Part shown: one piece after another, positions 28,516 through 36,509 of the stretch
Numbering within the stretch: the first letter of the stretch is position 1
How the letters are laid out: each line of letters opens with the position of its first letter
Source: JAVVXB01 sp036651815
Lineage (GTDB): Bacteria > Bacillota > Clostridia > Christensenellales > CAG-138
Assembly (NCBI GenBank): GCA_036651815.1
Contig: JAVVXB010000016.1
Coordinates: 4,211 to 68,210, forward strand
Direction of reading: 5' to 3'
Length of the DNA: 64,000 nt
The notes under the pieces: generated by a model
What the model saw: only the letters and a program-made list of their open reading frames with translations
What the model was told of the DNA's origin: nothing
The model's database searches: none
Program-made: the position numbers and the translations under genes

Positions 28516-29949
28516 TTATAACTCTTTGAGCAGCTCTTCAACAATTTCTTTATCGTCAAAATGATATTTTGTGCCATTAATTTCTTGATAATTTTCATGG
28601 CCTTTGCCCGCAATCATGATGACATCGTTATCCTGCGCGATGCTCAGTGCATAACGAATTGCTTCCTTGCGATTCTCAATGATGGTATATTTTGTGCCGG
28701 ATTTTTTCATGCCATCCTCGATCGTATCGATGATGGTCATTGGTTCCTCCGTCCTTGGATTGTCGCTCGTAATGATGGCGAATTCTGAAAAGCGGCCTGC
28801 GATCTCACCCATGATGGGGCGCTTGGCACGGTCGCGGTCACCGCCGCAGCCGAACACGCAAACAACGCGGCCTTTAGCAAACTCCCGCACAGTCTTCAGC
28901 ACGTTTTCCAAGGCGTCCGGCGTATGTGCATAATCCACAAATACGGAGAATGAACGGTTGGTCTTAACCGACTCCAATCGACCGGAAACACTCGTGAGCG
29001 TTTCAAGACCGTCCTTAATACAGGAGAGCTTGATGCCGATTGCCTGCGCAAGCCCCGTGGCACCCATCGCGTTGAACACGGAGAACAGTCCAGGCGTTTG
29101 CAAATGCATCAGCACATCGCCTTCCGGCGTGTGTAGATCGAACTGCACACCGCTGGTTGTGATGTCGATATCCGTTGCAGAGATATCCGCGCGATCCCGC
29201 ACCCCAAACGTGGTGATCGGAATGTCCAATCCATCCATGATGCGGTCTGAATATGGGTCATCCACATTCACAACCGCTTTTTTACTGCTTAAAAAAAGAA
29301 TTTTCTTAGCACTCAGATAATTATCAAAGGATTTATGATAGTCTAGATGATCCTGCGTCAGGTTCGTAAACAGACCAACGTCGAACTTGATACCATGAAC
29401 GCGGAACTGTTCAAGTGCATGGCTCGACACCTCCATGACCACAAGATCCACATAGGCATCCGCCATGGTGCGAAGGAGTTTGAACAGATCAACCGATTCC
29501 GGCGTGGTTCGATCCGTGTGCAAACTCTCCGAACCAATCATGTTGCGAATGGTACCGATGATACCCACCCGTTTACCCGCCTGCTCAGCAATTGCTTTGA
29601 CCATATAGGTGGTCGTTGTTTTACCATTGGTTCCGGTAACGCCCAGCATCTGCATCTCACGCTGCGGATACCCAAAGAAAGCGGCCGCCATTTCCGCCAT
29701 TGCTTTTCTTGCGTTTGTAACAAGTATTTGCGGAACGTCAAGTGGGAGTGTGCGTTCCACAAGCAATGCGGTTGCACCATCCCGCATGGCGGCTTCCGCA
29801 AAGGTGTGCCCATCAAACAATTGGCCGACAATACAACAAAACAGGCTGCCTCGGCATACTTTTCGGGAGTCGTACTCAATGGATAAAATATCCGCATCAT
29901 CGCCCGTATACCGGACACCGGCCGCCATGGCAAGCTCGCTCAACAGCAT
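28516..29949 (-). CDS. murE: UDP-MurNAc-tripeptide synthetase, meso-diaminopimelate type
   Basis: 477 residues from ATG 29949, chosen for GGGAGG seven bases upstream. The ATP loop is GVTGTNGKTTTTYM (about 109-122), LTQDHLDYH is the Mur ligase motif, and DNPRTE (from residue 396) is the meso-diaminopimelate recognition motif, whereas L-lysine enzymes have another sequence there. It therefore should add meso-A2pm as the third stem residue. It lies between the penicillin-binding protein gene and mraY. Confidence 0.96.
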   Translation of the reverse strand: MLLSELAMAAGVRYTGDDADILSIEYDSRKVCRGSLFCCIVGQLFDGHTFAEAAMRDGATALLVERTLPLDVPQILVTNARKAMAEMAAAFFGYPQREMQMLGVTGTNGKTTTTYMVKAIAEQAGKRVGIIGTIRNMIGSESLHTDRTTPESVDLFKLLRTMADAYVDLVVMEVSSHALEQFRVHGIKFDVGLFTNLTQDHLDYHKSFDNYLSAKKILFLSSKKAVVNVDDPYSDRIMDGLDIPITTFGVRDRADISATDIDITTSGVQFDLHTPEGDVLMHLQTPGLFSVFNAMGATGLAQAIGIKLSCIKDGLETLTSVSGRLESVKTNRSFSVFVDYAHTPDALENVLKTVREFAKGRVVCVFGCGGDRDRAKRPIMGEIAGRFSEFAIITSDNPRTEEPMTIIDTIEDGMKKSGTKYTIIENRKEAIRYALSIAQDNDVIMIAGKGHENYQEINGTKYHFDDKEIVEELLKEL

Positions 29950-29985
29950 GACATTACCTCCCAATCATACAAAAAAACTAAATAT

Positions 29986-32181
29986 TTATTCGTTGCGTTC
30001 CGGCGCAGGCGTTACATTTGGCATTTCACCAGTATCCGGATCCGGCGTTGCCTGCAACGTTTTATCAAAAAATGTGACAAATATTTCGGTGCCCGGAGGA
30101 ACCTTTGTGTCCTTTTCTATCGACTGCGTATCGATCTGGCCGGTACAATGGGTAGCATCATAGCTTAGCTTCAGTCCAAGCTTGGTCATGATATCAATGG
30201 CATCCAGCCTACGCTTTTCGATAAGATTGGGAACCAATACATCATCATTTGCCACGCCTTCGTCATTGAAGTTGGTCATGTTGGTATACAGCACCACGAT
30301 GGAGCCCTTTGGCGCCAGGGAACCCGCCTCTGGAATCTGCATGGTCACAATTGCATCCTTCTCGCTGTCTACCATCAAGCAGTTAAAATTATAGCTGATT
30401 CTACGTGCCGCATCCACACCCGTCTGCCCTACCACGTCAGGCACTTCCCACATCTCCGTTGTCGTATCCGGTAGCATGCCATAATACTGAGATAAATCCG
30501 TGAAGGTCTTTTGCACCCAAGGAGCGGCAACCGTGCTACCGTAAACCACCGGCACTTGCGGTTCATCAACGGTAATCAAGCAAACCAGTTGTGGATTGTC
30601 AACCGGCATAAAGCCGACGAATGAAGCGATTAGCCGCGTTCTCGATGCGGTTTTATCCTCTTCATATTTCTGAGCCGTACCGGTTTTCCCACCAACTTTA
30701 TAGTTTGGCACACGAGCATTGGAACCGCTACCTTTCTCCACCACCGAATAGAGAATATCCCGTACCTGCGCACTGGTACCGGATTTGATCACCCGCCGCA
30801 GCTGCGTTGGCTCACTTGCCTTGATGACCGTCCCATCCGTCGCGGTGATGCTCTCCACGATATAAGGTTGCATCAATATGCCGCCATTGATGGCTGCACA
30901 GACCGCGTTGGTAATCTGGATGGGTGTGCAAGTCATCGTCTGTCCAAACGCCACGCGGGCAAGGTCGCTCTCGCGGATATACTTGCGGTGGACGATCTCG
31001 CCGGAATCCTCCTGCGGTACGCCACAGTCGGTCTTTTCGTTAAACCCAAACGCGTAGATATAATCATAAAATGTATCCACGCCCATTGCAAGTCCCATCT
31101 CCATAAACGCGCAGTTGCAGGAGTTCTCCGTCGCCTCCTTGAGCGTCTGCTGCCCATGACCGCCAGCTTTCCAGCAACGGATTTTTTCCAGACGAAAGGT
31201 CTTGCTGCCCGTACATTTGAATGTGGATTCAGGGGTAACCGCACCGGAATCCAGCGCCGCCGCCAATGTAACCACCTTAAAGATTGAACCAGGCTCGAAG
31301 GTATCCGTAACCGCACGGTTCCTGGACATGCCCATCAGTTCGGTAACCCGATCTCGGGGAGGATTGTTGAGGTCAAACGATGGATACGAGCTCATGGCAA
31401 GAATTTCGCCCGTGTTCGGGTTCATAATCAGCCCCGTGGCGGTCACCGAACGGTTCACCTGCTGACATTGCTCCACATTTTTTTCAAGGTAAGACTGCGT
31501 GACGGAATCCACCGTCAGCATCATATCGTATCCATCGGTCGGTGCGATATATTCCTCATCACCATAGGACAGCGCATTGCCATTCCTGTCCACCTCGGTG
31601 ACAAGCAGGCCGTTTTGACCGGCAAGATAGGAATCGTATTCCGCTTCAAGACCCGTCTGCCCTTCGCCGTCGATCCCGGTAAAGCCAATGACCTGAGAAA
31701 ACAATTGACCGAATGGGTAATAGCGTTTTTTGTCGGTGGTATAGCTGATGCCATTGCCCAACTGCAGCGCTTCAAGCTGATCGATGACACTGGATTCCAC
31801 CTGGCGCTTGAGCTGTGCTTGCTTACGGCCGGTATTGCTGACACGCTCCAGCACATAATCATAATCAAGGCCCAGCACATCCGACACTTCGATGGCAATT
31901 CGCACACGGTCGTCAGGGGCGATGGCCTGCGGGTTAACCAATACACGATAAGCCGTGCCGCTCTGCGCAAGCACAAGCCCGTTACGATCCATAATGCGTC
32001 CGCGTTGCGCAGTAAGATTGGATTTTCTCGTCCATTGGGACGTTGCCTTCTTTTGCAGATCCGGCGCATTAAACAGCATGACCTGTGTCAGCCGCAGCGC
32101 CAGCACTAGCATCAGAATTCCGACAAATATCATAAGAAGCAGTAGCTTCTTTTTGATTTTCGGTGCCGATGAAGAAGCCAT
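29986..32181 (-). CDS. Class B penicillin-binding protein with PASTA domains (FtsI/SpoVD type)
   Basis: 731 residues. One membrane helix (about 11-33) is followed by the dimerisation domain (QRGRIMDRNG) and a transpeptidase domain with the active-site serine in GSIFK (near 299), SCN (near 350) and VGGKTGTAQ (near 495). Two PASTA repeats close the protein (VPDVVGQTGVDAARRI and VPNLIEKRRLDAIDIM). It cross-links septal peptidoglycan outside the membrane. Firmicutes often have two such genes here, vegetative PBP and sporulation SpoVD, both sometimes with PASTA; only one is present, so it could be either or serve both roles. Confidence 0.93.
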   Translation of the reverse strand: MASSSAPKIKKKLLLLMIFVGILMLVLALRLTQVMLFNAPDLQKKATSQWTRKSNLTAQRGRIMDRNGLVLAQSGTAYRVLVNPQAIAPDDRVRIAIEVSDVLGLDYDYVLERVSNTGRKQAQLKRQVESSVIDQLEALQLGNGISYTTDKKRYYPFGQLFSQVIGFTGIDGEGQTGLEAEYDSYLAGQNGLLVTEVDRNGNALSYGDEEYIAPTDGYDMMLTVDSVTQSYLEKNVEQCQQVNRSVTATGLIMNPNTGEILAMSSYPSFDLNNPPRDRVTELMGMSRNRAVTDTFEPGSIFKVVTLAAALDSGAVTPESTFKCTGSKTFRLEKIRCWKAGGHGQQTLKEATENSCNCAFMEMGLAMGVDTFYDYIYAFGFNEKTDCGVPQEDSGEIVHRKYIRESDLARVAFGQTMTCTPIQITNAVCAAINGGILMQPYIVESITATDGTVIKASEPTQLRRVIKSGTSAQVRDILYSVVEKGSGSNARVPNYKVGGKTGTAQKYEEDKTASRTRLIASFVGFMPVDNPQLVCLITVDEPQVPVVYGSTVAAPWVQKTFTDLSQYYGMLPDTTTEMWEVPDVVGQTGVDAARRISYNFNCLMVDSEKDAIVTMQIPEAGSLAPKGSIVVLYTNMTNFNDEGVANDDVLVPNLIEKRRLDAIDIMTKLGLKLSYDATHCTGQIDTQSIEKDTKVPPGTEIFVTFFDKTLQATPDPDTGEMPNVTPAPERNE

Positions 32182-32267
32182 TGAATCAGCGTTCCTTTCC
32201 TGCTAAAGCAGGTATAAGCTCCCTGTCTCCCCCCCGCCTCCGACGGTTTATATCCGGTTAAGCCGCT

Positions 32268-32873
32268 TCACCACGCTGTGGTGTCGGCCGCTGGCAGCAC
32301 ATCCGGTGCTGCAGTTGTCTCTTCAGTCGGTACAGCATTGGGATCCGTTGCCGATGCGGTACCATTTCCCCCGGCCGTATCGTCCGGCAGTATTCCCGAA
32401 ATGGGGATATAGTCGCCGATCTTCCGGTACTGTGACTGTTCCGGATACTGCATACCAAGATTCTTGGCAGCCTCCTGCGCGTCCTGTATCGTTACGGCAC
32501 ACTCGATCTTGACGTCTAATTCTACAATGCGTAGATTCGTCAGTTCAATCTCATTGTTGAGTGTGTTGATATCCGCATAGGCACGTGAAATTCGCTCATA
32601 ACCAGCCAGAATAAAGAGCACCATGCCAGCAAACAGAAAACCACAAAAAATCAAACCGATCCGCGATGCGGGCTTGATCTCATCCTTTGCTACGCGGATG
32701 CGAAAACCGTCGTCATCCATGACGACTTCCGGTTGCTGTTGCTTTTTCTGCCGATTCTTGACGGTATTACGCGCATATGCGCCGCCATCGGCATCATCGC
32801 TCTTTCCTTGTGCATACAGGCGCGTTTTCGGCGCTTTGCCTTTTCTTGGCTTGTCGTCGAATTCGATTTCCAA
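32268..32873 (-). CDS. ftsL: FtsL-like cell division protein
   Basis: 201 residues from a TTG start at 32873, preceded by GAAGGGA. A charged cytoplasmic N-terminus (about 90 residues, with KKQQQ) precedes one membrane helix (LIFCGFLFAGMVLFILAGY) and a short coiled coil (INTLNNEIELTNLRIVELD), then an AAKNLGMQYPEQSQY segment, which matches the FtsL pattern. The Thr/Ala-rich tail is low complexity. FtsL bridges divisome proteins. The assignment rests mainly on architecture and on position between rsmH and the penicillin-binding protein. Confidence 0.8.
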   Translation of the reverse strand: MEIEFDDKPRKGKAPKTRLYAQGKSDDADGGAYARNTVKNRQKKQQQPEVVMDDDGFRIRVAKDEIKPASRIGLIFCGFLFAGMVLFILAGYERISRAYADINTLNNEIELTNLRIVELDVKIECAVTIQDAQEAAKNLGMQYPEQSQYRKIGDYIPISGILPDDTAGGNGTASATDPNAVPTEETTAAPDVLPAADTTAW

Positions 32874-32918
32874 AGCTTATCCCTTCTATTCTGTTTATGC
32901 CGCGGGTTCGTAAGAAAT

Positions 32919-33860
32919 TCAAAGTTTCTCAATACACCTTAACTTGGCGCACGAAGCGCGGCTGTTTACCGTGAGTTCCTCCTGCGAGGCCGTCAGCGGT
33001 TTTTTGGTGAGGATTCTGACCGTCGGGCGTTTGCCACAGTTGCAAATCGGTGCGCTGGGCGGACAGGTGCAGGGTGATTCAAATCGCTTGAATGTCTGCT
33101 TGACAATACGATCCTCCAATGAATGAAACGTAATTATACACAATCTTCCGCCGCTTTGCAACAGGTCGTGAGCCGTACACACCGCACCTTTCAGCCCGTC
33201 CAGCTCGCCGTTGACCTCGATTCTGACAGCTTGAAAGGTGCGCCGCGCCGGATGCTGCGGTTCGTTGCGAAACTTTGCGGGAATCGCACCGCGAACAAGA
33301 TCTGCCAGCTCTGCGGTGGTGGATACCGGCCGCTCCGTCCGCCGTTCCACGATCCGGTAAGCAATGCGCGATGCAAACCGTTCCTCCCCATAATCCCTGA
33401 GTATTCGGGTCAGTTCTTCGGCGGAATAGCCATTGACAACATCATATGCCGACAACCCTTCTGTTCGATCCATACGCATATCCAGCGGTGCGTCATTATG
33501 ATACGAAAAGCCTCTCTCCGGCGTATCCAGTTGATAAGATGATACCCCCAAATCCAGCAGAATACCATTGACCTTGGTCACGCCTATATCAGCAAGCAAT
33601 TCCCTCATTTGAAAAAAATTGCCATGCAGCGCGGTGAACTGATCCTCATAGACGCCTAGCCGTTCCACCGCCGCCGACACGGCTTCTCTATCCCGATCAA
33701 TTCCAACGAGGTGTCCGTTTTCCGGAAGCTGCTGCAGCACTGCCTGCGCGTGTCCGCCGCCACCGAGCGTCCCATCCACGAAAACACCGCCCCGTGCGGG
33801 CGACAATAGCGACAGTACCTCATCCAGCAGGACGGGTACGTGTGTAAATGTCACAGTCAT
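32919..33860 (-). CDS. rsmH: 16S rRNA (cytosine(1402)-N4)-methyltransferase
   Basis: 313 residues. HVPVLLDEVL at the N-terminus, the SAM motif FVDGTLGGGGHAQAVL (about 27-42), ILLDLGVSSYQLD and NEPQHPARRTFQAVRI, and the CTCPPSAPICNCG cysteine stretch near the end all fit RsmH/MraW. It methylates C1402 of 16S rRNA. Its ATG overlaps the stop of mraZ by four bases (ATGA), so translation is coupled. Confidence 0.96.
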   Translation of the reverse strand: MTVTFTHVPVLLDEVLSLLSPARGGVFVDGTLGGGGHAQAVLQQLPENGHLVGIDRDREAVSAAVERLGVYEDQFTALHGNFFQMRELLADIGVTKVNGILLDLGVSSYQLDTPERGFSYHNDAPLDMRMDRTEGLSAYDVVNGYSAEELTRILRDYGEERFASRIAYRIVERRTERPVSTTAELADLVRGAIPAKFRNEPQHPARRTFQAVRIEVNGELDGLKGAVCTAHDLLQSGGRLCIITFHSLEDRIVKQTFKRFESPCTCPPSAPICNCGKRPTVRILTKKPLTASQEELTVNSRASCAKLRCIEKL

Positions 33861-34303
33861 ATCCCCATTTCAGCAAGGTGGCAGAGCGCGGCGTCGTATG
33901 CTTCGTCCGTCACCTCGTTATAGCGATTCAGCGCCGCTGGATTCCAGAACTCTATGCGGTCACCCACGCCGATGAGCGTCGCATCCTTTTCCAAACCTGC
34001 CGCATCCCGCAGCATCGGCGGGATCAGGATACGGCCTTGTTTATCGATCTCGCAAGCCGCGGCCATTGAATACAGTCTTCTGCGCACCGCCTGCGCGGAT
34101 ACATCCATAACCGGTAGTCTCGCCAGTTTTTCCGAGAAGGTTTCCCACTCCAGCACGGACATGCCAAACAAGCAATGCGAGGATTTTGATTCTAACACGC
34201 CAAGCGTCAAAATGATCGTCTCACCGAGCGTATCACGCCATTTTGCGGGGATGAAAACACGACCCTTGGCGTCCAACATATGTTCAAACGATCCGATCAG
34301 CAC
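33857..34303 (-). CDS. mraZ: Transcriptional regulator MraZ
   Basis: 148 residues from GTG 34303, which sits behind AGAAGGGGGG and gives the usual MraZ start LIGSFEHMLDAKGRVFIPAK. A frame 26 codons longer exists, but it would begin inside the promoter. Two SpoVT/AbrB-like halves are visible, each with the DxKGR/DKQGR loop (DAKGRVFIP and DKQGRILIP). MraZ represses its own dcw operon by binding TGGNG repeats, which are present just upstream. Confidence 0.95.
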   Translation of the reverse strand: MLIGSFEHMLDAKGRVFIPAKWRDTLGETIILTLGVLESKSSHCLFGMSVLEWETFSEKLARLPVMDVSAQAVRRRLYSMAAACEIDKQGRILIPPMLRDAAGLEKDATLIGVGDRIEFWNPAALNRYNEVTDEAYDAALCHLAEMGI

Positions 34304-34359
34304 GACGTGTTGTCCCCCCTTCTGTATAAAACGCGATACTCTGGTTTTCTTATGCAGAA

Positions 34360-34390
34360 AGTATACACCACTCTTCCCCATTTGTCACCA
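34360..34390 (-). promoter_or_regulatory. dcw promoter with three-repeat MraZ operator
   Basis: On the minus strand TGGTG (34390-34386), TGGGG (34380-34376) and TGGTG (34370-34366) are spaced by exactly five bases, the direct-repeat layout bound by MraZ. GTGACA (34388-34383), a 17-base spacer and TATACT (34365-34360) form the promoter; two repeats fill the spacer and the third overlaps the -35 box. Binding would block RNA polymerase. The predicted leader before the mraZ GTG is about 50 bases. Confidence 0.88.
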
Positions 34391-34501
34391 CTTATATGGC
34401 GATTCCGGTGGTGAATTTTGAATTTTTTGAAAACTCGCGCTATTCCCGCTGTAAATGTCAAAAAGCGCACGGCATCCGCCATAGTTGAATGGCACCAAGT
34501 A

Positions 34502-34510
34502 TGGTATACT
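34502..34510 (+). promoter_or_regulatory. Extended -10 box of the topoisomerase operon
   Basis: TGGTATACT (TG at 34502-34503, TATACT 34505-34510), about 37 bases before the ATG. The -35 region is weak (TAGTTG at 34482-34487 would give a 17-base spacer). Confidence 0.5.
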
Positions 34511-34546
34511 GTGCAAGCTTAATATCAACATCTATGGGGAGAATTA

Positions 34547-36505
34547 ATGACAACCGATTATACAGTAGATCAAATAAAAGTTATGGAAGGGCTAGATGCC
34601 GTGCGAATGCGCCCCGGCATGTACATTGGCAGCACGGGACAGCGGGGTCTACATCACCTGCTATGGGAGATTGTGGATAACGGCATTGATGAAGCGGCCA
34701 ACGGCTACGCCAACGAAATCTGCGTGACGCTCAACCACGACAACTCCGTGACCGTCAGTGACAACGGGCGCGGCATTCCCGTGGGCATTCATGAAAAACT
34801 TGGTGTATCCGGCGTTGAGGTCGTCTTTACCCAGCTGCACGCGGGCGGAAAATTTGGCAACGATTCCTATGGCTACTCCGGTGGGCTGCACGGCGTGGGC
34901 GCTTCAGTTGTCAACGCTCTTTCCGCATGGCTAAACGTGGATGTATACAATGCCAATCGTGCCTATCACATGGAATTTCGCAGCGAAGAGGATGAAACCG
35001 GCCGTCTAGTTTCCGGCAAGCCCATTGGTTCGTTGCAGGAGATTGGCCGCACGCGGAAACAGGGAACAGTCGTCACCTTTATGCCGGACGAACGCGTATT
35101 CGAAACGGTCGTTATGAGTTATGACGCGATCTCCCGCCGTCTTCGGGAACTTGCGTATCTCAACCGGGGCGTCAAAATGACGCTGACTGACAACCGTACC
35201 GATCAGCAGGAACGTACCGCCGAATATAAATTCGACGGTGGATTAAGCGATTTTGTAAAGTATCTGGGTGGAGACAAAACTGCGTTGTATGATCCACCGG
35301 TTCACTTCTGCGGCAAATGCGGCGACATCATCGTTGAAGTTGCAATGCAGCATGATGACGGCTATGCCGATAATATTTTTTCCTATGTTAACAACATTCC
35401 TACCACTGAGGGCGGCTCGCACGAAACGGGATTTAAATCTGCGCTGACCAAGGTGCTCAACGATTACTGCCGTAAGCTTGGTCTGCTCAAGGACAAGGAC
35501 GCGCCGCTCTCCGGCGAGGATTTCCGGGAAGGCCTAACGGCGGTTCTATCGCTTAAAATGCACAACATCCAGTTTGAAGGGCAGACAAAGACGAAACTCG
35601 GCAACACCGAAGCGCGCCCCGCCGTAGAAAGCGTTGTCATCGAGCAGCTTACACCGTTTCTCGAGGATCTAAAAAACGCCGAAACCGCGCAGACCATTGT
35701 GGACAAAGCGCTTAAGGCCGCCAAAGTACGCGAAGCCGCCCGCAAGGCCAAAGTCACCGCACGCGAAAAGAATAAGCTTGAAAATGCGCCCCTCGTTGGC
35801 AAGCTATCCAGCTGTTCCGGACGGGACAGCTCCCGAAACGAGCTGTTTATTGTGGAGGGCGATAGTGCTGGCGGCAGCGCAAAGCAGGGACGTGACCGGC
35901 GATTTCAGGCCATATTGCCGTTACGTGGAAAGCCCCTCAACGTGGAAAAAAAGCGAATCGATCAGGTACTGCAAAACGAAGAATTTCGCAGCATTATCAC
36001 CGCAGTCGGCACCAGCATCGGCGAAGATTTCGACATCAGTTCCCTCAAATACGACAAGATCATCATTCTCTCGGATGCCGATCAAGACGGCGCGCACATC
36101 CGCGCTATTTTGCTTACCTTCTTCTATCGATACATGAAGCCTCTCATTATGGACGGACACGTATATATTGGCCTTCCCCCACTCTACAAGGCGCAGAAGG
36201 GGGAAAAGCACATCTACTGTTACGATGACGAAGAGTTAAAGGCCGCCACAAAATCTCTGGGAAAAGGTTACGCCATTCAGCGTTACAAGGGGCTTGGTGA
36301 AATGAACCCTGAGCAGCTCTGGGAAACCACAATGAATCCGGATGGGCGTTCGATGCTGCGCATTGCTATTGAGGACGCAGCGGATGTGGAACGTATGGTT
36401 ACGGTGCTCATGGGTGACAAGGTACAGTGCCGCAAGGAATACATCTTTGAAAACGCCGACTTCAATAAGCAAAGTGCCGAAACCTTTGAAAAGCTGAGGA
36501 CTTAA
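34547..36505 (+). CDS. parE: Type IIA topoisomerase subunit B, ParE-like
   Basis: 652 residues with the full GHKL ATPase, transducer and Toprim order: RMRPGMYIGSTGQRG and EIVDNGIDEA (ATP site), GYSGGLHGVGASVVNALS (ATP lid), QFEGQTKTKLGN, IVEGDSAGGSAKQGRD (Toprim Glu) and LSDADQDGAHI (Toprim Asp pair). The region EARPAVESVVIEQL and KAAKVREAARKAK, and YAIQRYKGLGEMNPEQLW, resemble ParE of Bacillus more than GyrB, so topoisomerase IV is preferred. GGGGAG precedes the ATG. The A subunit starts 4 bases after the stop. It diverges from the dcw cluster. GyrB is the alternative name. Confidence 0.85.
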   Translation: MTTDYTVDQIKVMEGLDAVRMRPGMYIGSTGQRGLHHLLWEIVDNGIDEAANGYANEICVTLNHDNSVTVSDNGRGIPVGIHEKLGVSGVEVVFTQLHAGGKFGNDSYGYSGGLHGVGASVVNALSAWLNVDVYNANRAYHMEFRSEEDETGRLVSGKPIGSLQEIGRTRKQGTVVTFMPDERVFETVVMSYDAISRRLRELAYLNRGVKMTLTDNRTDQQERTAEYKFDGGLSDFVKYLGGDKTALYDPPVHFCGKCGDIIVEVAMQHDDGYADNIFSYVNNIPTTEGGSHETGFKSALTKVLNDYCRKLGLLKDKDAPLSGEDFREGLTAVLSLKMHNIQFEGQTKTKLGNTEARPAVESVVIEQLTPFLEDLKNAETAQTIVDKALKAAKVREAARKAKVTAREKNKLENAPLVGKLSSCSGRDSSRNELFIVEGDSAGGSAKQGRDRRFQAILPLRGKPLNVEKKRIDQVLQNEEFRSIITAVGTSIGEDFDISSLKYDKIIILSDADQDGAHIRAILLTFFYRYMKPLIMDGHVYIGLPPLYKAQKGEKHIYCYDDEELKAATKSLGKGYAIQRYKGLGEMNPEQLWETTMNPDGRSMLRIAIEDAADVERMVTVLMGDKVQCRKEYIFENADFNKQSAETFEKLRT

Positions 36506-36509
36506 CAAC

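Noticed and set aside
34304..34381. Longer N-terminus for MraZ
   Set aside because: The extra 26 codons begin within the promoter/operator and lack homology; GTG 34303 has the ribosome site.
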